Positions 1 to 13,000 are shown, counted from the stretch's first letter. The stretch is DNA of 64,000 nt from CAZGIF01 sp964526045 (GCA_964526045.1 CAZGIF010000003.1:1-64000), one strand, 5' to 3'. Notes: generated by a model from the letters alone, not told the origin. Translations and numbers: made by a program.

Positions 1-60
1 TTTTATTCTATTTATTACTTACCTCTGTTTCATTTATGAGATAAGTTAATGAACAAAAAT

Positions 61-88
61 TTGACATATGTTTATTTTAATGTAAAAT
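61..88 (+). promoter_or_regulatory. sigma-70-type promoter
   Basis: TTGACA at 61-66 and TAAAAT at 83-88 are separated by 16 bases and lie about 30 bases upstream of the start codon at 121. This is a near-consensus housekeeping promoter for the first gene. Confidence 0.6.
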
Positions 89-120
89 ATAAAAAAGTTT
101 TAAATTATATATATTAATTT

Positions 121-933
121 ATGTCTAATTATAGTGTATCAAGACCAGCTAATCACTCAAGAATAATACCGATAATACCTATAGTTACTAATCCTAACGA
201 TAGTAAGTCTCAACTTGAGAATGTAACGGTAGTTGAGAAAAACCTAGATAAAGCAAAAACTGAAGCAATAGATGTTAAGACTAGAGACAATCTATTTCGT
301 GATCTTATGATGGCTGAAGTACGTGGTTTCAAAAAAGTTGTCGAGAGGCTTACACATCGATTTGCTTCAAAAGTGGATTCGTATAATGATTATGCTGCTT
401 ATGCTAATCATATGGCAGAGTGAGTCAAAAAGATTCTTGATCCTACTAAGGAACTTGATAAAACCACATATGAGGCATCTTCTGAAGTAGCTACTATACT
501 GGAGTCAATCGATAATCTGAAAAGGTGGATTAACATATTAACTACTCCAGCGGAGTTAGATAAGATAAATGACGATCAGTCTCTTCGTGAAATATATACA
601 TATATTGCTGAAAATAAAAGCGCTATTTCTTCAAAGAGAAACTTTATTCCTGAAGAGGACAGGTTACAACCCCTTGATGATATACAAATTGATAACAAGT
701 ATAAAGAGCTATTAGATCAATTAAGTGCACTGGCTAAATATGAGAACAATTCTTCATATATAAAGGAGATTAACTATGCAAAAAGTAATGTTAACTCGCT
801 AAAATCAAAAATAGTAGGTTATCTTAATATAGGATCTAACAGGGAAAGATTATTAAATGATTTACGTGAATCTATCGCTAAAAAAGAAAAAGCTATAGAA
901 AGTATCCAGAAGAAAGAGAAATACAACCTATAG
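121..933 (+). CDS. hypothetical coiled-coil-like protein, 270 aa
   Basis: I do not recognise this family. The frame runs from ATG 121 to TAG 931-933 and contains one in-frame TGA (421-423), read as glycine. The protein is charged and predicted to be mostly helical, rich in Lys, Glu, Asp and Leu, with no signal peptide or membrane segment, so it is probably cytoplasmic. Other glycines use GGN, so TGA usage here is lower than in most neighbours. It is preceded by its own promoter and followed by about 250 bases of non-coding DNA before comF, so it is likely monocistronic. Confidence 0.7.
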
Positions 934-1183
934 TTGTTAGGCGTCAATATAGTTAAGGATTGAGATAGATAGAGGAAACGGATAGGCGTTTGTGTAATTA
1001 TTCACTCTAATTGTTTCGTGATTTTTATTATACTTTCTACGTAGTTTGTTTTCTTAGTGTATGTTTTAATTGTGTTTCTACGTATTTTTGTTCTTTTTTC
1101 GTTCTTACGTATATTTTGAGAATATATGCGAAAAAATAAAAACATTTCTTTTGTTCTAAAAAAAATATACTATAACTAAGTTT
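934..1183. other. intergenic, AT-rich, TACGTA-containing short repeats
   Basis: There is no gene here. Between about 1030 and 1115 a loose motif (TTCTACGTA or TTCTTACGTA followed by a T-rich tract) occurs three times. It could be regulatory for comF or plain low-complexity DNA. No convincing promoter could be chosen. Confidence 0.35.
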
Positions 1184-1888
1184 ATGCTAGACTTTTTTTT
1201 GTCAAAAATATTTCCTCCAGTTTGTGTATGATGTCATAATCAATGAGCATATATCTGCTGATTATGCAAAAAAAAGTTGCTACTTCATCCAGAAATCTGT
1301 TTGGTGTGCAAAAAGCCTAATAATGATTTTTTTATACATAGGTGATGTGGTCTTGTCTCAAAAAGTTCTCTTGTATGATGTGTGATAGTGTTTTGTTACT
1401 ACTCGTTGATTAAAAAAATATTGCTAAAAATAAAATATAGTCATCGTCGACATTATCTATCTTTTCTTGTTTCTCAATCTGCATTGTTACTGCGCGCTCA
1501 TTGTGTTTATGTAAATGATATGACATGTACCAACACAATTATAACCTGAGTACCATCTCACTGGCGAAGACATTACTTTATCAAGTGATATAATCAATCA
1601 ACTATGATTGCTAAGGCTTTAGCTACTGAGTTATGATATCAGTACAGTGATATAACTCGCAAAGTACGTCATACCTGATCACAAGTGTGACGCACAAGAC
1701 AACAAAGACAGCAAAACGTGTCAGATGTATTTTTTTGTCATAAAACACTCCCAAAAAACGTAGAATATATAATCATATGTGATGATGTCACAACGACAGG
1801 TGCGACGCTTCAAGCTCTTGCATTTGCAATACAACAAGTTAATCCTCATGTTCGTATACGATGATGTGCTGTGGCTAGACATGCCTAA
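1184..1888 (+). CDS. comF: ComF/ComFC family phosphoribosyltransferase-like protein, 234 aa
   Basis: ComF proteins take part in natural competence and the handling of imported single-stranded DNA. The N-terminus has the expected zinc ribbon: CVGC, then CGLC, CLVC and a further Cys at about residues 14-54. The middle has the family's RRHYFIKGYNQ block, equivalent to the usual RGFNQ motif, followed by GRTRQQRQQNV. The C-terminus carries the PRPP-binding loop IICDDVTTTGATL at about residues 195-207. Length matches the family. Nine or more glycines are TGA, several at conserved sites, so the gene is unreadable in the standard code. With the two VirD4/TraG-like ATPases elsewhere in the window it hints at DNA uptake. 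Confidence 0.9.
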
Positions 1889-1894
1889 AATAAC

Positions 1895-1922
1895 TTGACC
1901 TCATATGATATTTTGATATAGT
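1895..1922 (+). promoter_or_regulatory. sigma-70-type promoter
   Basis: TTGACC (1895-1900) and TATAGT (1917-1922) with 16-base spacing lie just after the comF stop and about 75 bases before the next start. Confidence 0.55.
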
Positions 1923-1995
1923 ACTTGATAAGTATTGAGAGTGCTTTTTCGTAATTTACTATTTTTGAACTCAGATGTATAGTTGCAAATTGCTT

Positions 1996-3648
1996 ATGAA
2001 ATCAAGACTGTTGTTTGTAACACTAGTATTTGTGCTATCTTCATTTTTGCACTTTCTCTTGTTTGTACCTATAACAGTTGCTCAAGATGATGATGTGTTT
2101 GGAGAGATTGAGGAGTTATTATGAGAGTTTGATGAATCAACTCCTCAAATTGATGTTGCTATCCAGCGTGCATTTGTTCAACGTGTCGATAAAGATTATA
2201 ATTATATAACTGTTGAACTTGCTATTATTTGAAACATTGCACCACAAGATATTCAATTGACTGTTCCTTCAAAATGAACTATGTCTCTTGATAGGCGAGG
2301 TGATTGATCATATATTGGTTCTACATATACTATACAAAATATTTCTGTTAGATCGAGTGAACGTAGTAATATAACATTGATAGTTGATAGCGCGAATCTC
2401 ATCCCAGAATCAAATGAAACGAACAACTCATTCACAGTAGGGATAACTCCTTTTGTAGTAAAAATTGATGCTATGATAGCAGAAATCTCATACATGCAAC
2501 AACAAGATCAGTTTGAGGTTACGCTGTGTTTTAATTGAGATGCTGTTAACGAGCAAACAGTCACATTGGAATATACACTAACAAATCCTGATCAAGAAGT
2601 TCGTAATCGAACAGAATATGTCTCACTTCTTAATTGATGCCAAGATAGACCAATCTGACTACAATGATTTGCTAATAAATCCTGATGAAAATATATACTA
2701 CGTGCAACGATCACTACCGATTCGTCTTTTGAAGACATAAATATGTCCAATAATACAAAAACATTTGAGACTACATTGTACAAAAAAATACCAGCTCCTT
2801 CCGACTGAGTAATAGCTTCTCCAAACACAGATCCTATAAAAGATGATTTTGATAAAACATTAGATATTTTTCTCAAAAAGCCTTCATATAATTTTGAGGA
2901 TCGTACTATCACTGTGCCCGTATGTTGGCAAGCTTCAACAGAACGTCTTATTAGTCAAATTCAACTTGATATGCTGGTAGAAAATCAAAGTTATACCAAA
3001 AAACATACAAATCACTTATATAGGTCTTCTTGTAAAGACTATATTTTTTCTCTTCCTGTTTTATCACCCGCAACGTACGAATCAGATATCTCTGCTCTTC
3101 TTGTGTGAACAACTAAAGAAACCGATGTTTCAAATAATGCGTCGATGTTTACATTTGTCATACAACAACCACAGCAAGAACCAGAACCGACAATTTTGTT
3201 TGATCAACAATCTCAACCTCGAAAAAACAAAGATTTTCTTGATGGAGTTGAAGGGCCAAATACTACACAAACTACGTGATCAACTTTTGTACAATCTTAT
3301 GATCTACTTGCGGCATATTGTGTATACGAAAATATACGGATTCGTTGATGTAGCAAGCTATTTGATTTGTACGAACTTAGGTGAAATATTCATGAAATTA
3401 TGAGTTTGTTTGTCATTTATATGGATAAGAAGTTCACCTCTACTGCACAAAAACGTCAATATATTCTCACATATAGAAAGGCAATAAATCAGCTAACACA
3501 ACAGTATGATATACAAAGTTATGATACAAGGACATCTATTCGTATGGCATTTTTATTTGCATATATGGACTATTCTCTTGCAATTCTTGATCAACAACTT
3601 ATGGCACCAAGCCCCCAAACAGTCAAAAAATATTTTGCACAGCGATAG
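1996..3648 (+). CDS. secreted CARDB-domain surface protein, 550 aa
   Basis: The protein has an N-terminal signal peptide (residues 1-32, ending near ITVAQDDD) and is therefore exported. After an acidic linker come two or three beta-sandwich repeats. The first ends in the hallmark CARDB string LIPESNETNN near residue 140; CARDB domains are bacterial cell-adhesion modules. The C-terminal about 90 residues are helical and differ in character. Around 15 in-frame TGA codons are read as glycine. An alternative in-frame ATG at 1975 would add seven residues; 1996 gives the better signal peptide. The next gene, a sigma factor, starts 24 bases downstream, suggesting co-transcription of a surface protein with its regulator. 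Confidence 0.75.
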
Positions 3649-3672
3649 TGTCAGTTTTATTTTTTAATTTTT

Positions 3673-4395
3673 ATGAGAGTGTTACATTTGCTTGTACCTT
3701 GATTTGCTAGTGTATCGTGAGTACATCGATGTTTTGATAGATCTTTTTTTGCGTTGTTTGACTATGCAATTCAAAGAGAATGAAATAATGCTATGGCATC
3801 AATTGAAAGTAAATATCTGTCTCAAAAGACGCCAAAAGAACAAGTACAATCTGTAGCACTAAGGTATACTGATGCTTTGTACAGATATATTCGTTATACA
3901 TTTAGTTTGGATCAAATGACAACGGAGGATATCGTCCAAGAGTTATTTTTGCAACTTCCCAAAAAACTACAAAAAATTGATACTGACAAGCCGTTTGAGC
4001 CTCGGTTATATAAAGTGACGCATAATTTTGTTCTTGATCGATTGAGAAAACACACAATACAAACTCATAAAGAATGAACTCGTATGCCAGAAGAGGAGTT
4101 TTTGGAAAAAATGTCTTCGTATACATGAGATATGTTGCCTACGAAAGTAGAGCAGGTCTATAAAGACTCTTTGCTCAAAGTACTATTGAGTTCATTATCT
4201 CAAAAAAATAGAGAGTTAATTATTTTGTATTACTTTGAACAGAAGCCATACGAAGAGATTGCAGCTATCTTGTGAGTAAAAGTCTCATGACTAGGAACTC
4301 TTTTGCGTAGAGCTAAACAACAATTGCAACTCAAAATATCAGAAAATCCACTTTTGGAAGAGGCATTGATTTTTGATCTTATTGTTGACGAGTAG
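3673..4395 (+). CDS. ECF-like sigma-70 family factor, 240 aa
   Basis: This is an alternative sigma factor that would direct RNA polymerase to a small regulon. Region 2 is visible at about residues 60-130, with the TTEDIVQELF helix and then FEPRLYKVTHNFVLDRLR, matching the core-binding and -10 recognition segment. Region 4 at about 165-220 has the helix-turn-helix with YEEIAAILGVKVSGLGTLLRRAK. The N-terminal 40 residues are extra; ATG 3793 in the same frame would remove them and give a more typical ECF length. Four to five TGA codons are read as glycine, two in region 4. The next gene encodes a membrane protein 24 bases downstream, a usual place for an anti-sigma factor. Confidence 0.82.
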
Positions 4396-4419
4396 TTTTA
4401 TTTATAGTAGATTTTTTTT

Positions 4420-5091
4420 ATGACAAATACAGCACACAAAAAAAAATATCACTTGTCAGAACTGCTCGAAGATAATTTTTATCATCAAGAGCGCGCATCT
4501 GATTCTTTGTATAACACCGTACAAAGAAATGCAGAAGTGATTGAAGTACAACCCATACAATCATTGTCAAAGCGTACTTTGGTAGTTGTTCTTTCCTTGC
4601 TGGGGGTTGTTCTTGTAGCTTTGTTGCTTTTTGTGGCATTTTATTCACCAGCAAGAAAATCAGAATTTCGACAAGAACGTTTGGGGTTGTGAGCTCATGT
4701 GCAGATAGAACAAACTCCAGAACAACAGTTATTGTGAGATATGAAATCTATATTATTAGATGCAATTGAAAATACTGATGAACCTCAAAACCAAGATCCA
4801 GAATCTTTGCTTCGTGATTTTTATATTTTCTTAGAAAAAAAAGATTATACATCAATGTATGAAATAACACAGACGTCTATTTCCGAAGAAGAGTTTATTG
4901 ACCAAATGAAGACATGGTATGATGATGTTTCCAAAGTATATATGTGAAATATAACTTATGTGCCGTGAGATATTTACGAGTTTGAAGTTATGTTAGAATA
5001 CACTGATAAAACTCAAGATATGTTCTTGGTTCAAAAACAAGTTACTGATAACAAAGTTGTGACTGTAGATTCAGAAGAAATAAAAAAATAA
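4420..5091 (+). CDS. single-pass membrane protein, possible anti-sigma factor, 223 aa
   Basis: The first about 50 residues are cytoplasmic and charged. They are followed by one strong membrane helix (residues about 51-72, TLVVVLSLLGVVLVALLLF) and then an acidic extracytoplasmic domain of about 150 residues. This topology, together with its position directly after an ECF-like sigma factor, fits an anti-sigma factor, but no conserved anti-sigma domain (such as a ZAS zinc motif) is visible. The role is therefore inferred from context only. Four in-frame TGA codons are read as glycine. A weak hairpin-T tract follows the stop. Confidence 0.7.
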
Positions 5092-5165
5092 AGTCTGACT
5101 TTTTTGTCAGTTTTGTCTAAAGAAGTTCGTAGTACTATATGAAGACAGACTAAATACTAGTTCCT
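5091..5165 (+). repeat. about 75-bp direct repeat, copy 1 (hairpin plus leader)
   Basis: This matches 7851-7925 over about 75 bases. Both begin with a CTGAC-(6T)-GTCAG hairpin and T tract, then share TTCGTAGTA, TATATGAAG and AATACTAGTT blocks. Each copy lies shortly upstream of a signal-peptide gene (5208 and 7969) that appear related to each other. It may combine a terminator with a shared promoter or leader. Confidence 0.5.
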
Positions 5166-5207
5166 GTCAGGTTTCAGTTCTTTTTATTTAGTAATATTGC
5201 TTTTGTT

Positions 5208-7760
5208 ATGAAAAAATTATTATTAGTGTGTATGAGTTTTATTATGCTTTTGACTGCAACTATTGCTCATGCTGACTTTTGGTCGGATATAGAAAGTATA
5301 TTGACTGTTACCACGACTTTTCCTACTTTGGAAAAAAATTGCCAAAATTATAGAACGGTATACTGATATTGAAAATATCAAAATTGTAACTGAAAATATG
5401 GAAGGCTAGAAACAAGAATCATGCCAAAAATTACTAATCTTGTAGATAGAATAACAATCCAAACACCAGATATTACTCAAAGAATAAAAGTAATAGAAAA
5501 TCTCGATGCAAAATTAGAAAACATCAAAAATAAACCCAATGCATCTACAACAAAAAAATTCTTGGTTGAATTGATTCAGCAAGAATTTGTTATCTCACTA
5601 AGTGCTGCAGAAAACGATGAAGATATCTGTCCAACGATTGATAAAAACACAAATCCACAGTTACGAAATTTATTTGAATGTGAAAATGAGCAACAAGATG
5701 AACAAGAAGATGAACAAGAAGACGATGATAATGAAGATGATGCACAAGATGAAAATGAAGGTACATACGTAGCACCAGAAATATATTACAACAAATGATT
5801 TGAAAATAGAGCAGAAGTATATATTCCGGTTGATGCATGAACAAGCTACACTTTATGAATATTTGCATTGCAAACATCAGAAAGAAGTACTTTGGATAGT
5901 GTGTCTTTTGCTATACAATGATCAATTAATAAAAACGATCTTGCAAATATTACACTCAAAACTCTCTATTGAGATACTATTGTTTGAGAATGTCGTTTGA
6001 ATACAAATCGTGAATGTATTGTACAAACTAATCTATCATTTCCAAAAAATACAAACGTAGACGTCTATTTAGATGCAGATATAAAAGAAAGTGCAGCATC
6101 AAAAACAATTGAAACTTCTATACAAAAAGTAAGATTTGAAGACGTAGCAACAAATAATGACTTTGAAAAAAATATTAGAAAGCCTTTGGCGTATAACAAA
6201 CTAAATGTTTTACCAGTTAGTTCAGATGTTCCAGTCGAACCTGAACAAACACTACGTGTAATAGAAAACAATGTACCACAAATAAGTGTGAAAAAATCAA
6301 CATACAATACAACTAAATGAATTATGATATACTGAGCAGAACTTCGTCCTGATATTGTTTCTAATAATACTATTGCCCTAAAAGATATAAGATTTGATCT
6401 TACAACTGATCTGAATCTTGATTATTTAGTTGTTGCACAAGTAGATATTGCAGAAAAATGAGATATTTATTGTGAAAGACCAATCTATTCTGAAGCAAGA
6501 TCGGTTAATACTAAGAAACTTTTCATTGGGAAAAATGTTTTGTTAGAGAATAGAACATCAAAACAAATATGTTTGTTTGTAAGGCTTAATCAAGATGTTT
6601 TTTCTCAATCAGTTGATAGTTATATACAAGCAAAATGGGATATAAATAGTGATATTGCAGTGATTAAAAATGACTGATCATCTGTAAGTATAAACGAAAA
6701 TATTCAGTCAAAAAGCCAATCTGTAACAATAAAGAAAACAGAAGTTGCTGTAAACAAAGAATTGACACTAGATATTATTTGAAACAATCTATGATCACAA
6801 AGGGATATTGTAGAATGACAATGAGAACGTGAGGTTCTTTATATATGAGAAATGACCTTTGAACACAATAATGTGTTGTTTGATAATGCGTACTTTTTGT
6901 GAGATATGTCTTTCGATTTTAAAAGAATCGAAAATTGAGATATTTCAAAAGTCAAAGATATACAACTTGCTATATGAATAAATAGAGACGCATGTACAAA
7001 TACTTATGTGGTTGATTGAAGAATTATGAACAACCAAGCAATGCGTTTTATGTTTGAAGACTTTAATGCATACCAATTTAAGTTCTATAAAATATATGTT
7101 TGTGTTAGTGCAATTATTGAAGAATGATACACTATACAATGAGATCAATCAGAGCTATGAGTAGAGTTAAACAAAGAAAAAACATCTATGTATATAGAAT
7201 TGAATCAATCCATTGTAGAACTAAATGAGCAAATAGAAGAGAGACCTGCAATGAGATTAGTTAGAAAACCAAAAGATGATGAGATTTGTAAAAATGAACT
7301 ATCTACACAACAAAAAGATAATTATACATTTGCACGACATGATGGTTTCTATTCTCTCAATTGAGTCTACAATCCATGTCAAAAATGGTCTTGAGTAGGA
7401 ATGTATATCAACACAAGACAAAATACTGCATGATGAGTGAAAATAACATTTACGCTACCTATAAATAATTATACATTTACATATATTGTACCAGAAGCGT
7501 GAATTGATGCAATATCTTTGCAAGAAGAATTATACACTCTTTTGAGTTCTACGCCAGAAGTAACACAATATTATAATGTTTGAAAAAGTTTATCAATTGT
7601 AGAGAATCGAGACAATAACAATCACTTACGAGTACGTTTACAATCCAAAAACAATGATACGACCGGACAATACGCTGTTAGATTGTCTCGTTGAGTTTGG
7701 ACATATCCAAATTCAATGGTTCAGTTTCAAACGCATGTTGCGTCTATTCGCCAAAACTAA
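5208..7760 (+). CDS. large secreted protein with acidic linker, 850 aa
   Basis: No known family is recognised. It has a clear signal peptide (residues 1-22, ending in AHA), a short Cys-containing region, a helical stretch, then a very acidic Glu/Asp/Gln linker at about residues 160-185. The remaining 650 residues look like a series of beta-rich modules with scattered cysteines, typical of surface or adhesion proteins. About 40 in-frame TGA codons are read as glycine. The N-terminal 100 residues resemble those of the next gene (shared WxDIxS start, Cys spacing, long helix), so the two probably arose by duplication. A strong terminator follows at 7803-7830. Confidence 0.75.
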
Positions 7761-7802
7761 ATAGTAAATTTCTCACAAAATTGATACTTATTACGCCAAA
7801 GT

Positions 7803-7830
7803 CGTCCTCTTATTGAGGGCGTTTTTTTTT
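7803..7830 (+). terminator. rho-independent terminator
   Basis: A seven-pair stem (CGTCCTC with GAGGGCG, one G-U pair) encloses a 5-base loop and is followed by nine T. It ends transcription of the 850-aa protein gene. Confidence 0.8.
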
Positions 7831-7850
7831 TGTAGAAATAGTCTGAAAAA

Positions 7851-7925
7851 AAGTCTGACTTTTTTGTCAGTTTTGGTTTGTTATATTCGTAGTATTATAT
7901 GAAGCATGATAGTAATACTAGTTTT
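7851..7925 (+). repeat. about 75-bp direct repeat, copy 2
   Basis: This is the second copy of the hairpin-leader repeat found at 5091-5165. It sits about 45 bases upstream of the paralogous secreted-protein gene at 7969. Confidence 0.5.
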
Positions 7926-7968
7926 ATCAAGCTTTATATGTTTTATTGCCATTGTACGTACTCCCAAA

Positions 7969-8946
7969 ATGAAAAAGATATTACTAACTATATATATTTG
8001 ACTTGTTTTTTTTGCTATATGAAGTATTCTTGTGTTTGCACAAATGAGTATATGGGATGATATTTCATCAGTACTCAAAGTGAATACATCATATTCTGCT
8101 TTGCAAAAGCATTGTACATATGATAGGCAAAAACAGCAGTATGTAGTCTGTACATGAATATATGATTCTCTCTACCAAAGAATTCAGCCTAAAATTGAAA
8201 GTCTTATCCAGAGAATAGATAAAAAATGACTTAATCAATCAATGAAAACAAAATTATCACTATTATCTTCACTTGAGAGAATAAAAGCTAAAGCCAATCC
8301 TTGATCCAAGAAGATATTTATTATTGAACTTATTGAACAAAAAGTTGCACTCACCTTGTGGATGTCATATCTCTGACAAGAGTATACACAAGATGAATCT
8401 AATTCAAAAGCAGATATAAGAATAGATTCAAACGAAAATAAGAATGATGTTATTCTTATGAGGTTGGATAGTTATCAATGATGAACCTGATCTCAATGAG
8501 TATACGAATGATCGAAACCTATCTCACTCTTTCATGCAGAACTTACAAATTCGTCAGAGTCAGTTATTTTTTTGTGAGATACCGTTGTGTTTGATATGTT
8601 TAGGGCAGATAACATTAACCCAAGTTTTGTGCAGGATATCACATTATACATATGAGCAAAATGATCATGAAAAAAAGTTTCTCTCTGATCGCTATCCCGT
8701 CTCAATCCAGAGTCAATTCAAATAGCTTTGAATAGAACGATTTCTCTTGAAGTCTGACAATCTATGAGTCTGATAGTGATGGCAAGAGTGAGACCATGAA
8801 CACTACAAGATCCAACTAGATTTGGTAACCTCAGTATAATACGAAACTCAACATTAACTACACTATATCAAGAAAGTACATCAAAAAATATAGAAGAATC
8901 AGTTTTTGAAACGTATTCGACCAGAAAAATAGAACCTACACCATAA
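7969..8946 (+). CDS. secreted protein, paralogue of the upstream N-terminal domain, 325 aa
   Basis: The N-terminus is a signal peptide (residues 1-25) in which two glycines are TGA. The mature part starts with WDDISSVLKVNT and a Cys-containing segment resembling the start of the 850-aa protein, followed by helices. The C-terminal half has one beta-rich module. The family is unknown. It is shorter than its neighbour because it lacks the tandem modules. The next gene starts 24 bases later, so they are probably one transcript. Confidence 0.7.
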
Positions 8947-8970
8947 CTTTTTATTATTACCCTTATTATT

Positions 8971-9897
8971 ATGAAAAAATTATTAACACTATGTTTAGTT
9001 GCAACACTATGTTTCGTTACATACGCATCAGCGTATACCCTCACTACCAATGATGCACAAATTATAGACAAATTAACACAAAAACTCACGTTTAGACTAC
9101 AATCTCAAAGTGTAATACGTTCAGATAGTGTAACAAAGGCTTTATTGTCTTATGCAAAAAGAAACAAAGAGAGTAAACCTAGGTATTCTGCAATATTCTC
9201 ACAAATTGCTACCAACCTTACATTGTGAAAACAATATTCTCCATTGGTACCAATAGTTGATGCTATTTACGCTTGAGAATATATGTGATCTCCTGTTGTG
9301 TACTCACAAAACCAAAACTGATATGAAGATCTTATTGATACAGTAACACAAGATCGCATACAAGACATTCAGTCAGAAAATATCTTTCAAGAAATAGAAA
9401 ATAAACGTCTATTATACACATTATCGTCTACAGAATCATTGGTCTCTGTACTAACTAACCAACAAGAATCAGTAACATATCTAACAATTCTTTCTTCGGT
9501 TTCAGACCCAGTTACATCAGATGTTAGACAAATGACGTCTATTTTGTCTCTATATATACAAACATGACAAAAAAAGATAGTATCTGAAACGGAGTGAATT
9601 TATAGTATATTTGACGTTGAGTGACAATACATTATTATGAATGAATTTGGTTGTTACGGATGTGGAGGATCTATGGCACCATTACCAGTTATTGTTTTTG
9701 ATACTCAATCACAAAAATCTACGAATTTATGAGCTGTTGCGTATAAGTGAATCAAATGAAAAACTGTATTATACCAAGAATATGTAGAAACTATTGAATC
9801 ATGTGACCCTATAGAAGAAGCATTTTATTGTACAAGTGAAAATAGTACAAAGACTGTCTATACAGAAGATGAAGAACTTAAAACAAAAGAATTGTAA
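8971..9897 (+). CDS. secreted protein of unknown function, 308 aa
   Basis: The signal peptide is residues 1-21 (ending ASA). The mature domain has an N-terminal helical region and a C-terminal region containing a Cys-rich glycine segment (FGCYGCGGSM, about residue 229) that could bind metal or form disulfides. No family is recognised. Eleven or so in-frame TGA codons are read as glycine. It is the last gene of the secreted-protein run starting at 5208 and is followed by a hairpin terminator. Confidence 0.7.
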
Positions 9898-9907
9898 GTA
9901 AGTTTTG

Positions 9908-9940
9908 CAGATGGATATATCACTATGTCCATCTGTTTAA
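9908..9940 (+). terminator. hairpin terminator
   Basis: An 8-bp inverted repeat (CAGATGGA with TCCATCTG, 12-base loop) is followed by a short T run, 10 bases after the stop codon. Confidence 0.6.
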
Positions 9941-10055
9941 AATATCTAAAAATTTTTATTTATATAAATAGTATTGACTTTTGTTTATTTTTATTTATAT
10001 GTTGATATAGTATGGAAGCAATCCACGGTATTTTTATAAAAAAATAACAACTCTA

Positions 10056-13000
10056 ATGACACTAGATAAATATATTCCTAATTCAAAAAGAATAAAAAAA
10101 TACTCAACAAAATTATGAGTAGCAGCATTGCTATTTTTGTTGCAAGCATGTTGATCGACGTCACCAAAGTTAATGAAAAAAAGTTGATGAGGAGAATCTC
10201 AATGATGAAAATGCTGAGTATGAATAGAAATGAATGATCACTTCACAGATGGATGAAGTTGATCTGAATGATGACCCTGATGAGATTCAGATCTCGTCTC
10301 TACAGTGCCAAAAGCGAGTGGTGCTTGATTTACGTATTGAAGTGATGCTGATGTTTGAAATCAGAATATGGCTTGATGAAATTGATCAGGAAGTTGATAT
10401 GGTAGACCTTATGACGATTGAATAACAAATTACTTGATTTCTAACGATACATTGCCAGCTATACTTACAGCTTGATTGCATACTGCTTGAGAAACTTTGA
10501 GTGATAGTGCTGAGGAAATGGATCCATTATCTACGAATGATGCTTTTGAAGTACTTCCAGATACGACTCATTTTCCTGCATGAGTTCAGAAGTTTTGGAT
10601 GACAACAAACGTTCCTTCTACGTGACACATACGTCTTCCAGTTCCTTTGTGATTTCAGGTTGATAAAATTACTACTATTAATTCTGATTGAGCTATTATA
10701 GCACCTTATATAGGGTCATGAAATACTGTTGATCGAAGATCTTTAAAATGTTACGGTGAGAAAGTAAAGCTTATACGAACAGTCAAAGAAGATACTGACT
10801 TTATATCTTCAGTATCAAAGCAAGCTTTTGAAGAAAAAGAGAAGCAAATAGAGAATGGTATGAGAGATGATGTAAGATTTCAAATGGAAAAACAAGCATC
10901 AATATTCCCATTTTTGACTGATATTCTTGCAATAGTAGATACTCCGTGATTGACTTCACTTGAAAAGTTTGAAAAAATTAATCAAATTTTTGATGCTAAC
11001 TTTGTCTACAATATTTCTCCAGCAGTATGAGCATATTATACTGTATGAGATGGTGTTGATTTTTTTACAACAATGATAGACCAACCAAGTGCTACGATTT
11101 GATCAAAAAATGCTCTCCAGTGAGTATGTTCTACAACACCAAATTTTTGGTTAGCTATCTCATCACTCTTTGAAGATCTTGTTCTTATTAGCGTAGGTAC
11201 AGATGCAAATCCAATATATGCAATGAAGTGGTGAAATAAAGCTCATGCTGTAATATTAGCTATTGATAAGACAGGATCCTTTGTTATTCGTGATATTACT
11301 CCTCGTGTAGCAACTATATCATGAAATAATAATACGCATACTGATGTAAAGTTTCGAAATCCAAAGTATAATTTTCGTCAACAAAATATCTCTTGAGAGA
11401 GTACTTCAGAAAATGAAACTAGCAATGCTCAATCGGAGGGTTTGAGTTGGGAGAATATAGATAATGCAAGTACTAATATTGTAGAATCTAAAAAAAGTAA
11501 TCTTTGGAAAGGGATTGATCGTATAAAAGACTTTAATAATTTATCATTATCAAAAAAAGAACAAGATCTTTTTTGACTTTTCTTGTTCGATTTACCAGAA
11601 GTATGATATTCTCTTAAGCCACTATCAAATGACATGCAACAAAACTTTGAAAAGAACTTTGATCAAAAACGAGTGAATGACACCACGTTTTTTTATCAAG
11701 ATAGTGTATCTATTTTACCAAAACAACAAGAATTGTTGTATAAACTTTATACAACAGTGTCAAAAATAGATCCATCTTTGTATAAGATATTATCCCAACC
11801 AGTTTCACCAGAAGAAAGAAAAAGAGTGTTGAATAGTTATACAATAGGAGAAGCTACTATTAGTCCCAACGAAATAAATCAAACGCTTTGATTATTTGGT
11901 GATGAAGTAACAATGCGTATATTATTTGATGAACGAGATAAAAAATTCAACAAAAAGAAACTAAATGAAAATAATAAAAAGCTTTCTTGTGAAATTTTTC
12001 CTACCCAAAAAAATATTCTGGTTCCTGATCCTAGTATAAAAACTAATCTCACTTTTTCTTTTCCACTCTGTAACAATGAGGATAAATTATGAAGTGTAGA
12101 TCTTTCGCTATGGTGAAGCTGATCTAAATGATCTGCGCTTGCGCTCTGAGACGCTATACCAGTAAATTTTTCTCACGTAGGTCTACGTTTTCTTTATCTT
12201 TCATTCACTAAAAGAAATTTATTACCGTCGTCTCTTTTGTCAGTTTCACCTACTAACGAAATACAAACTGATATTACAATCAGATATCCAGTTATAACTC
12301 AGGATTTTTTTCAACAAGCTAATAAAGCATATAAAGTTGGTTTAGAAAATCCTACTATACTACCTAATGGATCTAAAAATAACCAAGTACCTGATAATAT
12401 ATTTTTTAGTAATGATGGTGTTTATACTAACAGACTTTTTTGAGCTGAAGATTTAGAGTCTTATTTCAAAAAAGCTCAAAATTATTCGAAGAATAACTTG
12501 GGAGATCATGGACTTGTTGAATTGTCACTAGAATACTGATATAGTACAAATACAATTTATAAAAAGATTATTTGTACTGTATCTGACCTTCCTGCCATAT
12601 GAAAACAGCTGTCTGATAGTTTTTCTGAGAATGTAAGGAGTTTAAAGTTAACTACCTCAATTGCATCAATAAAGTATTGAGATATAGATCAAAATATATT
12701 TGTAAGTTGAGTTCAACAAGATGATTACTGAAAGTATTTTGAGGGATTGATTGCTCCAAATATACATATTCAAAATCCTGAAATATATTTGCCTGATCCT
12801 ACTACAATTCATGTTGCTCGTACCGTTCCAGCGGAAATCAAAAAGTATCTAGAATCTACGCCAAATCTTTCCAATCCATTGTTTGTAGTAAGTCCTTTTA
12901 CCTTCGATACATTTGCTACAGAAGAAATTCCTTTCTTACACTTTGTTTTTGGAGAAGGTCAAAAAGAAATTCTTCTTCCAGAAGGACAAAGCGTAGAGTC

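Noticed and set aside
3101..3648. Three separate small genes at the end of the CARDB protein
   Set aside because: They are fragments of one frame interrupted only by TGA, which is read as glycine.
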